Shown here: positions 31,032 through 41,887 of the stretch, in pieces
How the letters are laid out: the number at the start of each line of letters is the position of its first letter
How positions within the stretch are numbered: position 1 is the stretch's first letter
Source: Hirsutella rhossiliensis
Taxonomy: Eukaryota; Ascomycota; Sordariomycetes; Hypocreales; Ophiocordycipitaceae
Direction of reading: 5' to 3'
Assembly: GCF_020360975.1 (NCBI RefSeq)
Contig: NW_025408669.1
Coordinates: 1,426,001-1,490,000 of the forward strand
Length of the DNA stretch: 64,000 nt
Translations under genes and position numbers: made by a program
The notes under the pieces: model-generated
The model's database searches: none
Told to the model about the DNA's origin: nothing
The model's input: only the letters and a program-made list of their open reading frames with translations

Positions 31032-33864
31032 CAATGAAGACCGAATTCAAGGTATGTCTCTGCGCCTGGCTCCAGTATGCACGCGTGCTTGGAAGACTCC
31101 GACTCTGACGCTGCGACTGGCAGTTTTCAAACTTGCTCGGCACCGTCTACTGCCAGGGCAACCTGCTCTTCAGCCCAGATGGCACCCACCTCTATTCGCC
31201 CGTCGGCAACCGGGTGACGGTCTTTAACCTGGTAGAGTATGCATCCCGTCAGTCTGTCGCTGTATTCTGAAGTCATGCTAACACCGGGATAGGAACAAGT
31301 CATATACACTCCCCTTCGCCCACCGCACAAACATCTCGAGAATAGGACTCACGCCCCGCGGCAACATTCTCTTTACCGTCGATGAGGCAGGCCAGGCCAT
31401 CCTGACCAACCTGTTTCGCCGGATACCCGTTTACTACTTTCGCTTTTCGTCGCCCGTCACGGCGCTCGCCTTTTCCCCTTCTGGGAAGCACTTTGCTGTC
31501 GGGCTGGGCCGCAAGATCGAGGTGTGGCGCGTGCCCTTGACGCCCGACTTGACTGCCGATGGCGAGCTCGACTTTGCGCCGTTTGTGCGGCATCACACGC
31601 ACATGGGGCACTTTGATACCATCCAACACATTGAGTGGTCGAGCGACTCCCGATTCTTCCTGACCGCCTCCAAGGATCTCACAGTGAGGATATGGAGCCT
31701 GGACCGCGAAGATGGCTTCACGCCGACGGTGCTCTCGGGCCACAAACAGGCCGTCGTGGGCGCATGGTTCTCCGAAGACCAAGAAACCATCTACACCGTG
31801 AGTAAGGATGGCGCCGTCTTCGACTGGTGCTACGTCAAGCCCATCAATCGTGTCCTCGAGGGCGAACAGGCGCACGATGATGGCGACGACCAAGACTTGC
31901 GGTGGCGCATTGTTCAGAGGCATTACTTTATGCAGGGAAGCGCGCACGTGAAATGCGCGACATTTCATCCCGAGACCAACCTCTTGGTCGCCGGCTTCTC
32001 AAACGGCATCTTTGGCCTATACGAGATGCCTGACCTGAACAATATCCATAAGCTCAGCATCTCGCAGAAGGGCATTGATCATGTCACCATCAACAAGAGC
32101 GGGGAGTGGCTGGCCTTTGGAGCCTCGAAGCTAGGCCAGCTCCTGGTGTGGGAGTGGCAGTCAGAGTCTTACATACTCAAGCAACAGGGCCATTTCGACG
32201 CCATGAACTCGCTCGTCTACTCGCCCGACGGCCAGCGCATCGTGACGACGGCCGACGATGGGAAGATTAAAGTCTGGGATACAGAGTCGGGGTTCTGCAT
32301 CGTCACTTTTACCGAGCACACGAGCGGAGTCACGGCTTGCGAGTTTGCGAAAAAGGGCAACGTTCTCTTCACCGCCAGCCTGGACGGCTCCGTGCGAGCG
32401 TGGGATCTCATCCGGTATCGAAACTTCCGCACCTTTACGGCGCCGACCCGGCTGTCGTTTTCCTGCATGGCGGTGGACCCCAGTGGCGAGGTGGTGGCCG
32501 CCGGGTCTCTGGATTCCTTCGACATCCACATCTGGTCCGTCCAGACGGGCCAACTGCTCGACCAGCTGTCCGGCCACGAGGGCCCTGTCTCTGCCCTGGC
32601 GTTTGCGCCAAACGGGACGTCTCTGGTCAGCGGCAGTTGGGATCGCACGGCCCGGATTTGGTCCATATTCGACAGGACGCAGACGAGCGAGCCTCTCCAG
32701 CTGCAAGCCGACGTGTTGGATGTGGCCGTACGGCCAGACTCTCTTCAGCTGGCCGTCTCAACGCTGGATGGACAGCTGACGTTTTGGTCTCTGGCCGACG
32801 CCGAGCAAGTAGCGGGGCTTGACGGACGCCGCGACGTGTCGGGCGGACGGCATTTCTCGGATCGCAGGACCGCGGCCAACGTTGCGGGGACCAAGGCCTT
32901 CAGCTGCATTCGCTACAGCATGGATGGGAGCTGCCTCCTTGCCGGCGGCAACAGCAAATACATATGCCTGTACTCGGTGACGACCATGGTTCTGCTCAAG
33001 AAGTTCACCGTCAGCATGAACCTCTCCCTTTCGGGGACGCGTGAGTTCCTCAACAGCAAGCATCTGACAGAGGCCGGGCCCATAGCGGAGCTAGACGACC
33101 AAGGCGAGGCGTCGGACCGCGAGGATCGCATCGACAGCAGCTTGCCGGGGTCGAAGCGGGGCGGAGACCCGTCGGCGAGGAAGAAGCTGCCGGCGGTCCG
33201 GGTCACCAGCCTCGGCTTCTCCCCTTCTGGGACGGCCTTTTGCGCCGCCTCGACAGAGGGGCTCCTCATCTACAGCGTGGACGCGAGTCTGCAGTTTGAT
33301 CCATTCGATCTGAACATGGAGATTACGCCGGCGTCGACGTTGGCCGTGTTGGAGACGGAGGGCGACCATCTCAAGGCGCTGGTAATGGCATTTAGGCTCA
33401 ACGAGGCTGGCCTGATCAAACGCGTGTTCCTGGCCGTCCCGCCGGGGGACATTTCGCTCGTGGTTGGCGGCTTGCCGACGGTGTACGTGTCGCGGCTGTT
33501 GCGCTTCGTGGCGCAGCAGACGGAGGAGTCGCCGCACATGGAGTTTTGTCTCTTGTGGATCAAGGCGCTCGTGGACAAGCACGGCGCGTGGCTGATGGCC
33601 AACAGGGCCAAGGTGGACGTGGAGCTGCGGGCGGTTGCGCGGGCGGTGTCGAAGACGAGGGACGAGATCCGGAGGCTGGCCAACGAGAACGTGTACATGG
33701 TGGACTATCTACTGGGGCAGGCTGGGCAGTCGGCGCAGAAGGGGGCCGGCGGGCTTATGAAATCCGGAGACGAGCCACAGACGGCGAGATGGGAGCTTAA
33801 GGGGAACACAGGGTCTGGCGGAGATTCGGACAACGGTGACGATGAGTGGATTGGACTAGACTAG
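31028..33864 (+). CDS. pwp2: Periodic tryptophan protein 2 (SSU processome, UtpB)
   Basis: Three exons, 31028-31051, 31124-31236 and 31293-33864, encode 902 residues (900 if the second in-frame ATG at 31034 is used). Pwp2/Utp1 is a nucleolar UtpB-complex component needed for 18S rRNA maturation. The first exon is only 24 nt; the joined N-terminus reads MTMKTEFKFSNLLGTVYCQG, matching the family start. Two WD40 beta-propellers fill most of the protein; clear repeats include FLTASKDLTVRIWSLD, IVTTADDGKIKVWDTESG, LFTASLDGSVRAWDL and LVSGSWDRTARIWSI. The C-terminal Utp12 domain includes GLPTVYVSRLLRFVAQQ and FCLLWIKALVDKHG. The tail is acidic. The second intron donor is GTATGC at 31237, chosen because only it yields VFNLVENKSYTLPF. 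Confidence 0.95.
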
Positions 33865-34033
33865 ACGGGGGCCAGGTCAGATGCACACACGCTGTACATG
33901 AATATCCCCTTGGAGATGCTTCCCAGCAAGCCGAAAGAGACGGATCTCGGCGTGGGTGGAGTGGCGGGAACTCGGGCCAATCCCCCGCCTGACCCCCTTT
34001 CTTCCCTTTGGCATAAGCAGGCTTGCCGCGCGC

Positions 34034-35772
34034 CTAGAGAGACGCCTTGGGAATATCCTTCCACGCCTCATCAAAGCCAGCAGACCTGACCCAAAGCTGC
34101 GCAGGCTTCCCCTCGACGCTGGCCAAGAGCAAGTGCATGACGCGACGCCAGGCGTCGTCGTCGGCGATGCGGATCCACGGACGCCCCGGCCAGGCCTGCG
34201 ACTCGCGCTGGGCGAGCAGCAGGGCGCGGACGACCTTGATGGTGTGGCCGTCGTCGACGACGCGGTGGAAGCGCGGGACGAGATGGCTGCCGCCGGCCTT
34301 GTCGTGGCTGTCCGGGCCGGGGGTCTGCAGGGCTTCCCGGCGCAGGGGCGGGCAGCCGCGGGCGAGGTACTGGAGAACGTCCATGCGCAGCTTCCACTCG
34401 AGCAGGCGGGCCTTGGAGGCGGTGGGGACCCAGTCGAGCTTGTTGAGGGTGAGGAAGAAGGGGGCTGAGGTGAGGTGGTGGCTGCAAGGGAGCATCGAGT
34501 CAGCCATCCATCCATCTATGCACCAACGCCGGACGCAGCAACAGGGACTACCAGACGCACATGAGGAAGAAGTCAAACTTGGGCTCGTAGGGCGGATTGC
34601 ACGCCGCGGCCGCCGCAACGTAGGCGGCGCAGTGCACCATCTCGGCGGTGCGCTCGGCCAGGTCGTCGTCAGGCCGGACGCGGATGCCGGCGAGCAGGGC
34701 GACGGCCTCGGGCTCGGCGCGGGCCAGCACGCCGTCGTAGATGCGGTTGGGGTCCTCCCAGCGGGCGCTGGCGGCCAGCTTGGGGTGCTCGGAGCGCATC
34801 TTCTCCAGCATCTCGGCGAGCGGGCGCTGCTGAGCAGGGGGCGGAGACGCGGCGGCGGCGTCGTCCACCTTGGCCATGAAGTCGCCGATGCGCGCCTCGT
34901 GCACGGCCGCCTGCGCGAGGCCCTCTGCCACCATGGCCGGCTGGTGCCACTCGATGCCGTACATGAGCTGGATCAGCGGGTGCAGGAAGCCGGCATAGAG
35001 GCGGCCGCGCATGTCGAGCGCCGCGGGGGTGTCGGCCAGCAGATGGTCCTTGACGACGGCCTCCCAGCCGCCGCGGCCTTCGGAGCGCTCCATGCGGCGC
35101 TGGAAGTAGCGCAGGAAGTCGGCGTAATGCTGGTCCTGGCCGAGGTAGCGCGGCGCGTGGGCGGGCCAGTCGGCCTCGAGCTCGTCGACGACGGCGAGGC
35201 CGCGCGTGGGCTCGTGGGCCTTGAGCTGGTACGCCGTGTTGGCGTCGTAGGCTTCCTGCAGGGCGGCGGGGCTGGCGCCGGTGCCGTAGAGGGTGAGGAG
35301 GTGGTGGGAGATCTGGCCGGCGTCTTACTTAGTAGGGGAAGAAAAGGGATATAGAAGAAGGAGAAGGAAAGGGGGGGGGGGGGTTGTCAAGTACGTGGTT
35401 ATGGAAGCCCTCGTCGTTGAAGAAGACGTGATGGCTCTGCGGCACGGGAAGAGTCAGCACGAGAAAGCACCGAGAGGGGCGAGAGACAACCTCGAGATCC
35501 TTCTGCAGCAGCTCCGAGACCTTTGCGGCGGCGGCCTCGTCCTGCTCGACGGCGAGCAAGCCCGTGTCGCGCGGGGAAACGCGGATTTGATACGGCGTCG
35601 CCATGCTGGGCATACGGCGATGGGGACGACGACGGGCGTCAGTGGACGACGGCGAGGCAGACTGGGTGGACAGGCTCCGAGGCGGCAGAGTAGTAGTAGC
35701 AGCGACGACGGTGCGCGGTGGTGGGATGATGGGGGCGTGGACGGCTCGCAGCGGAACCCGCGCCAGGCGCAT
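34034..35772 (-). CDS. Questin oxidase-like protein (DUF4243/AflY family)
   Basis: Four exons, 35772-35491, 35436-35395, 35312-34561 and 34481-34034, encode 507 residues. The family includes AflY/HypA of aflatoxin synthesis and GedK-type questin oxidases, which carry out Baeyer-Villiger-like ring opening of anthraquinones. No polyketide genes adjoin this one, so it is likely a stand-alone paralogue of unknown substrate. The signature SHHVFFNDEGFHNH is encoded by one 42-nt exon, followed by ISHHLLTLYGTGA. The middle contains HPLIQLMYGIEWHQPAMVAE, and the last exon begins in FFLIHHLTSAPFFLTLNKL, with conserved paired His residues. The first 50 residues are basic and Ser/Pro-rich, which could be a mitochondrial leader; ATGs near codon 54 and 57 are alternative starts. 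Intron 1 (54 nt) is in frame without stops, and intron 2 holds a 13-base homopolymer. Confidence 0.8.
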
Positions 35773-36976
35773 CAGAGGGCGCGGCCTTTGGAAGTCTCTG
35801 ATGCCACGAGAGATGGACGGGCGGGAGTGGGGGGGTGGGAGAGAGGGCGAGGGTGAGGGCGAAGATGTTGGAACTTGCGGATGGATGGGCGGAGGGTTAT
35901 CACTTATAAGTGGCTTTCACGATGTGGCTCTGTCTGGAGATCCGGGACGGACGGGCACTATATATGCGCCCGCGATTCCTTTTGGGCAATGGAGCGCTTG
36001 CCTCGCCATCAGACCTGCCACGCCCGCTTCCCTCCCCCCCCTCCCATCTCGGTTCACACGCTCCCCCTCCGGCCCGCGTCCGTCCGCCCAAGCAGCCGAA
36101 ACGGCGGCGAGACGGGGGCTCGTCGAATGCGCTGACAAATGGGCCCTGAGCCTCGCGACGCGATGTGCTCGGAGGTCCGAGGGAGAGAAGAAGGATAGAA
36201 TGACGGCGCTACAGTGCATATTACAGTACTGTACGTCCGTGATGCCAAACCAGGTGCGCATGGCTGCAGGTGAAAGCCGTGCTTGGAAAATGCCGCCCTC
36301 GGATTGGTCCGTCGCTCGGCTCGGCGCCTGCGCGCGTCGAGTGGATGCGCCGGCTCGTCGCCGCTGGGCGGGTGACATCACCGGCCTCGTCTCCCGCCTT
36401 GTCTGCGTCCATTTGCGGCTGCACGAACGAAGCGTGCACACCAGGGAAAGCCCTTCTCGGTGCCACCGGGAATGGCGGGGGTCGGGATTCGGGGAAATCC
36501 ATCGCCGGCCCGGCTGTCGGACGCGGAGACCCAAGCCGATGTGTCCTGCATTCCTGTAATATGACATGACCAGCATACTTAACTTGCTTGACCGCGTGCG
36601 TGTAGCCAGAGCCAGCAGACGACATGCGACGCCGGCTGAGGCAAATAGGAGAATCACCGCCATTAGATTAGGTTCTCGTCTCTCTCTATCCGTGGAGCCG
36701 ATATTTCCCTCCGCTGCCTGTGCCGACGCCGAGCGCTTCCTGCACCCTGCTGCCGAATCGTCGTCGCCCCGAAACCGAGACACCCCGTGTCGCTTTTCGC
36801 CATGGTCAACCCGAGCCTCGTGTCCAGCCCCAAACAGCATCTTGGACGCATAGCCTCCGGCGACCGAATAGGGGAACCATGCCCCCCAACCTGCGTCTGG
36901 CCTGCTTCAACCCCCATCACCGTGTCTCCTGGCGCGGTGATTAGGACTGGCCAGCAATCGACCTCGCCCGCGTGCA
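35773..36976. other. Intergenic region, tandem minus-strand genes
   Basis: About 1.2 kb holds the upstream region of the questin-oxidase-like gene and the 3' flank of the NAP-family gene. A 12-bp palindrome TACAGTACTGTA lies near 36224-36235. Long frames here show no family motif. Confidence 0.5.
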
Positions 36977-38019
36977 TTACATCTTCTCCTTCTGCTTCTC
37001 GCCCCCGGCGTCGTCCATGTCCTCGTCCTCGTCCGACTCGAAGTCCATGTCGCTCATGGCGTCCTGCTCCTGGGCTTGGACTGCACGCGCGTTAGCAGCC
37101 GACTTGACGTCGATGATGGCCGGCAAAACTCACTAAAGTACTTGACGGCACCGGGCCACAGGTCCTCGGCAATGGCAACGGCCAGGTCGTCGGCGGTGGG
37201 GAAGATCTCGAACTCGTACTCCTCGTCGTCGTCGTCGTCGTCGCCGTCCTCATCCTCGATCTCGACCTCCTTGCCCTCCTTGCGGGCCTGGCGCCGCTCC
37301 TGCTGCACCTTGTAGGCCTCGCGGTCCTCGTCGGCCGAGACGTCGCGGCCGCGGAAGCCGAACCAGGCAAAGAAGCTCATGCCGCCGAGGCCGGTGCCGT
37401 CCATCTGCTCCTTGAGCTTCTTCTTGGCCTCGGTCTCGCCCGTCTTGCCGGCCTTTTCCTCCTCCCAGACCTTGCGGGCGAGGCCCAGCATGCCGCCCGT
37501 CAGGTCCTTGTCGGCCTTCCACTTGATGTCGACGGGCTCGCTGACGAGGCCCTCCCAGCCGTCCTTTGCGCGGCGCCACGAGAAGCGCTTCTCGAGCGTC
37601 GTATTCTCAAAGTGGTCGTTTTCGGAAAACTCAAACTTGATGGCGATGCTGCGCGGGTCGCCGGCCGGCAGCTCGAAGCGTTCGACGGAGAGCGACTGGA
37701 GGGAGCCGAGGAGCAGGGCCGCGTCCGAGGGCTGGATGTACTCGTCAATGTCGGGGGGCGACTGCTCGAAGACGAGGGGCCAGAAGTGCGGGATGTCGGC
37801 GACGAGCTTCTCGCGCTTGGCGTAGAGGTCCTTTGTGAGCTTGGCCTGCTGGCGGACTGCGTCACGGGCGGCGTGTCAGCGAGGGTGAGGACGGCGGCAG
37901 CAAGAGACACGCGGGCAAATGAGTCACTTACGCAGCTCCAGCTCTACCTCCTCAAAGTCATCCTCGAGGTCCTCGAGCTGCTCGTAGGAGATGGGGGTGT
38001 CGAGATTCTCGGCCGACAT
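36977..38019 (-). CDS. NAP/SET-family histone chaperone (Vps75/SET-like)
   Basis: Three exons, 38019-37932, 37856-37134 and 37080-36977, encode 304 residues. NAP/SET proteins bind H3-H4 or H2A-H2B and hand them to assembly factors and acetyltransferases in the nucleus. The N-terminal helix begins MSAENLDTPISYEQLEDLED and continues as a dimerisation coiled coil through LRQQAKLTKDLYAKREKLVA. The earmuff domain shows IPHFWPLVFEQ, IKFEFSENDHFEN and SFFAWFGF, the last being the family hallmark before the acidic region. An acidic block precedes EIFPTADDLAVAIAEDLWPG, and the C-terminus is acidic with a KQKEKM ending. Length and the SFFAWFGF motif favour the SET/Vps75 branch rather than Nap1. The gene lies about 630 bp from the transposon, outside it. 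Confidence 0.9.
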
Positions 38020-38640
38020 GGTGACTGGTGAATCAAGGTCGGAGACAGCAAGCAGCCAAGGAGGATATGGAATAACAGGGCCTGGAGGAGAGGCGGGTCA
38101 GGGGATGGGTATTCTTTTATAAATCTTGTCAAACACGAGACTCACCGAAATTCTCTGCGCGGCGAGGAAAAAATGCAACGGGTATGACAAGGGGGCGTGT
38201 GTTGAGTGCTTGGCTGCAGCGACAGGCTCCGTCTCTTGTCCTCCAGAGGGATGCTGGATGGGAAAAAGTGGCCTTGGTGGATGAAATTTATTCTTTGCTC
38301 ACGCCTCTGTTTTTCCCTTCTCGCTGCGCGGTGGGGTTGATGTCATTTCAGCCCACCGCAGGACCCCTGCACACTGTACCCTGGTCTCGGCGTTGGATAG
38401 GGTGAAGGTTGAGTCGGGGGAAAAGGAAGAGTGCCGTTTTGGACGAGAAGAAAATGAAAAGAGGCTCCGCGGAGCAGCTCCCTGCTGTACCTCTTTGGCG
38501 GCCAGCTTTTGAGTATCCCGAGGAGCCCTCGGGCGTCTCGGCCAGAGGGTGAAGAAAAATGTTGGTTAGTACTAACTTACCTAGCTCAGGCCTCAGGGTC
38601 TTATTACAGGCGGGTCTCCACCAAAGCGCACCCCCCAGGC
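38020..38640. other. Upstream flank of NAP gene up to the transposon
   Basis: About 620 nt of promoter-side DNA for the leftward NAP gene, ending at the transposon target-site duplication. No gene is seen. Confidence 0.55.
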
Positions 38641-38649
38641 GTTGGCTGC
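38641..38649. repeat. Target-site duplication, left copy
   Basis: The 9-bp string GTTGGCTGC immediately precedes the left inverted repeat and recurs exactly at 41888-41896 after the right one. A 9-bp duplication is characteristic of Mutator-like elements. Confidence 0.9.
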
Positions 38650-38720
38650 GGGAGCCAATAGAGGCGCGGACCCCCGCGCCTTTAAAGTCGGCGCGGACGT
38701 CCGCGCCTGTTATGTAAGCC
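38650..38720 (+). repeat. Left terminal inverted repeat, 71 bp
   Basis: It begins GGGAGCCAATAGAGGCG and ends at GTAAGCC, identical to the reverse complement of 41817-41887. It contains a perfect 18-bp palindrome GGCGCGGACGTCCGCGCC and an imperfect GC-rich hairpin just outside it. Confidence 0.95.
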
Positions 38721-38986
38721 TGGCAGGCCATTTGGGCCGCCGCCAACTGCGCTCGCAGTCGGCCTCACCGATACAGCATGCTTGCTGCATACATATAGCT
38801 TCAATTAATTGCAAAGGAGGATATCCCTTAGGTTCGAACCCATAGCCTTCCCTATTTGGTAGATTGACGTGACGCAAAGGGCGCCGCTGTTGCGTGGCAA
38901 GGGAGGGTGCGCGGAAGTTCACCGCCTTAAAATTGGCCAGCTACAGTGCTACACGCCGGTGCATGTCGGTGATCTCACGATCTGCC

Positions 38987-41471
38987 TCACATTTTCGCAT
39001 CGCCGGCATCATCACCACTTATATATGAATAAAATGCCTGCTGTTCCTCTGAGTCTCTCTCGCAGTCAGCCCATATACCTGCAGTACCTCTTTCTCGTGA
39101 GAAAGGCTGCACCTGAATTTCCTCGGCCACCCGGGCATCTAATCGCTCTTCTTCTGCCTTATCCCAATCAAGGTATGCCATCATCTCTACCTTGGTCCAT
39201 TGCCTCGAGCCGCAGCTCCTTGACATTTGCTTCCAGTCGAGGCACCAGTCATATTCAGTCTTGCTGTAGCGCAATGGCAAGCCCATTGCCTTTCGGTATG
39301 CCTGGTTGGTCTTGAGACTGCCGCGAGGCTGTGCTCTATACCAAGAGTCTCTTTCCTGACATACCTCTGATAGATGGCTCGTGGGTCATCATATAATAGA
39401 TTCTCTGTAGTCTCTGTAGTCTCTGCAATTGCTGTAGAGACTGTAGAGACCGTAGTGACTGCAACTGTCATTTTCTCCATGACTGCTGCAGTCTGCGCAG
39501 TCTCTGGAACTGCTACCGTCTGTACAGTCTGTGCAGTCTGTGCAGTCCCTGCAATTGCTGCAGTCTCTGCAGTCTGTGCCGCCCGTGCCTCTGCCCGCTG
39601 CAGTATGTCGCTATAGCGTAAAGGACAATTGCGAGATGTCATGATGTGCCCTTGCTGGTGGCATTTGCTGCATGTAGGCGGCGCCTTTGGCCGTAGATCT
39701 GACTCTATGGCTTCAAATGCACTTGGCTCGCGCTGTGTGGATGACTGTGATATCCTTGATGCGGCGACAAGTTGGTCTAGTCGCCGACGAGGCTCTATGA
39801 GGACCTGACCAATCTCTTTGTTATCCCGTCGAAGGCGCCAATGTGTATGAAAATGTTGTAGCCGGAGGGGCAGATCTTCCACTATGAGAGACTGTAATGC
39901 GTGCGCACAAGGAGACCGCGAGACTTGGTGAAGCTGCCTGTGCAAGATGGGGTGTTTTTCTCGTTGAGGCGCTTGTGTTGCTTTGCAACCTGTCGCAAGG
40001 CTTCGTGTGATACCCAGCCACGTACCGTGCTATATACGGTTCCAGAGAGCTCAATTGGCATCCGTATATGCTGCCTGGCTTGGTTGGCTTGTAGCTCGGC
40101 CAGTTGGTTGAGGAGAGCTTGCTTGATTGCCCTCGTTGCCTCGAAGAGGTCTAATGTTGACTTCTTAAGGTGACTCTTCAATAATGCGTGGATGCCTTCC
40201 ACCCGGAAGTAGCCACATTGCCGAAGTGAGCATATTGGTCGACCCAGGCCTTGACGAGCTTTTCCTTATACGGGTCCAACCAGGTTTCCGTATGTAGCTA
40301 ACCTCCTTGACGTATCGTGGCACAAAGCGCTTCTCGAGCTCTTCAACTTGTTGATCAAATGTCTCCTCATCTTTCGAGCCCACGATTGAGTGCCAATACC
40401 CAAAGAACTCAGCCCACCTCTCATCACTATTAGAGTCCTCATCGTCACGGTCGAAAGCTGGTTTGCAATAGCTAAGCACCGCCTTATTCGCATGCCAGAT
40501 GCAAAGCAGAGACTTGGACGCAGGAAAGCACCGGAAATTGCGTTTATGCAGGCGAGGCAGCGATCTGTCAGGATAACCGATGGCTGGCGAATGTCATATA
40601 ACTCGTATATCGATTGGAGTTGGTCCAGTGCCCAGATATAGTCATTTTCGTCTTCACCACTGAGGAAGGCAAAGGCAATACAGAATGACCGCTGACAGGC
40701 ATCAACGCCGATCATATCGAGCAGTGGCATCTTATATTTGTTCGTCTTGTATGTGCAGTCTAGCAGTAGTAATTCTGGGTATGCGTTGAGGTATCCTAGA
40801 GACGCTGGGTGTGCGAATAAGACTGCTGTGACTCGGCCATCATGATCAAGCTGTATGCGGCTCTGGAACCCTCGTTGTCAAGCTCATTGGCAAGGGCATG
40901 CATTGTGCTCTGGCCAGCAAGGAGCTCTCGTCTGCGCTGTGCGATACAGTTATATATGTCTTGCTGTGTCGCTCCTTGGGCAGTCTGAGAGCTCTGGCGC
41001 ATATATGTCCGGATATCCTTTGGTGCTATGCCAGCGCTTGAGAGGTTCCCAATAGCTGACTGGTCAGTTGAGGAGAGGGCACGATGAGCTGGATGTGCTG
41101 TAATATGCAGACTGGGCTCATGGTTGTGGACCGACTTCTCTCGCCTGGGCGATGCCTGACATACCAGTACGACTTATCAAGGCTCTCTTTCGCATTGATG
41201 GAAAACTGGCATCCAGTGATACGGGAGCTTGTAGACCGTTGCCGATCAGCTGGCTTCTGGTCCTTGCTTGTATGAGCCCCAAGTCTACCTCCACGATCGC
41301 AGGCAAATATGACTGTGCGTCTTCCGGACCGCGGGTCTCTCGTGGACTTGCCTGTGGTGAAGGCATAGCCTCTGGAGCCGCCCACGCATTAATTGAGGCA
41401 AGAAGAGACTCTCGCGAGTCGAACTGGCCCTCAGGAGGAAGGCAATCGTCAGGGAATTCAGTAAGCCCCAT
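38987..41471 (-). pseudogene. MULE transposase (FAR1/Hop-like) with eight apparent frameshifts
   Basis: Reading leftward from the ATG at 41471, family blocks appear in order but step through frames. They are FDSRESLLASINAWA, then RGYAFTTGKST, HNHEPSLHITAHPAH with KDIRTYMRQSSQ, the catalytic-core blocks LLLLDCTYKTNKYKMPLLDM and DACQRSFCIAFAFLSGEDEN, VILTDRCLACINAI, LCIWHANKAVLSYC, EGIHALLKSHLKKSTLDLFE, a CX2CX4HX6C zinc knuckle (CSKCHQQGHIMTSRNC), and a tail stopping at 38987. Frame changes occur near 41374, 41138, 40868, 40526, 40285, 40204, 39914 and 39352. Each equals one missing base, and no in-frame stop is met between them. The span is 2,485 nt; adding eight bases makes exactly 831 codons. 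As given, it cannot make a functional transposase. The breaks may be real decay or assembly error. Confidence 0.85.
39408..39596 (-). repeat. Degenerate CTGTAGT/CTGCAGT tandem repeat inside the transposase
   Basis: The plus strand shows many variants of a GTCTCTGTA/GTCTGTGCA unit. In the transposase frame this encodes a Thr/Ala/Gln/Val-rich low-complexity stretch (repeated AQTVQT-like units) after the zinc knuckle. Confidence 0.7.
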
Positions 41472-41816
41472 ATTGAATTATCTTGAAGAGCTAGCTGTAG
41501 TGCACGACAGTGAGCAGCTCTTTATACACAAAGGAAAGGAAACTCCTGCTTTGTGGACGTGGTGCAGAACCCTTGTAACCGAGGCCGCCTGCGAGGTTTA
41601 ATGCAGCCTGCGTTTGAGCTTTGGCCTCAATGGGGTCCAAGCACCACGCATGCAGGCGCTCGACCTTAATATGCGGATTATAGCATCGCTTCCGCGGACA
41701 ACTACTCTGAGCGCAGATGGTATGCTATATGAGGCTGGCTCTCTGTGCGACAGTTTGCCACATGCAATAGAAAAGGAGAGTACAGGTCAGGGGGCGGCCC
41801 GACTATCTTCCGCCTG

Positions 41817-41887
41817 GGCTTACATAACAGGCGCGGACGTCCGCGCCGACTTTAAAGGCGCGGGGGTCCGCGCCTCTATTGGCTCCC
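41817..41887 (-). repeat. Right terminal inverted repeat, 71 bp
   Basis: Exact reverse complement of the left repeat; the two diverge immediately inward of GTAAGCC. It sits about 345 bp upstream of the transposase start and probably includes its promoter-side end. Confidence 0.95.

Larger units (their letters stand above)
38650..41887. mobile_element. Mutator-like (Hop/FAR1-type MULE) DNA transposon, 3,238 bp
   Basis: The element is bounded by 71-bp terminal inverted repeats that match at every position and by a perfect 9-bp direct repeat of target DNA. It carries one large leftward transposase reading frame occupying most of the interior, interrupted by frameshifts. The MULE transposase domain, zinc-knuckle tail and 9-bp duplication together define a Mutator-superfamily element close to the fungal Hop group. 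It inserted between a NAP/SET chaperone gene and cutC without breaking either. Because ends and target duplication are pristine, insertion looks recent; whether it moved by its own transposase or in trans is unresolved. Confidence 0.95.

Noticed and set aside
35371..35383. Thirteen-base G homopolymer as a phase-variable switch
   Set aside because: It lies inside intron 2 of the questin-oxidase-like gene, so length changes would not alter the reading frame.
34034..35772. Secondary-metabolite cluster around the questin-oxidase-like gene
   Set aside because: Neighbours are PWP2 and a NAP chaperone; no polyketide synthase, tailoring oxidase or pathway regulator is nearby.
35603..36559. Plus-strand frame of 318 codons between two minus-strand genes
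   Set aside because: Arg-rich, unbiased codon use, no motif, and it overlaps the N-terminal exon of the questin-oxidase-like gene.
38826..38845. T-arm-like string GGTTCGAACCC suggesting a tRNA
   Set aside because: No acceptor stem, D-arm or anticodon arm could be paired around it, and it lies within the transposon.
39352..41374. Introns or programmed frameshifting explaining the transposase frame changes
   Set aside because: Protein blocks resume within a few codons at each break without GT-AG sequence, and eight programmed shifts in one gene would be unprecedented.
38987..41471. Repeat-induced point mutation as the cause of transposase damage
   Set aside because: TIRs are identical and no stop codons or obvious C-to-T enrichment appear in the shifted frames; all lesions look like single-base losses.
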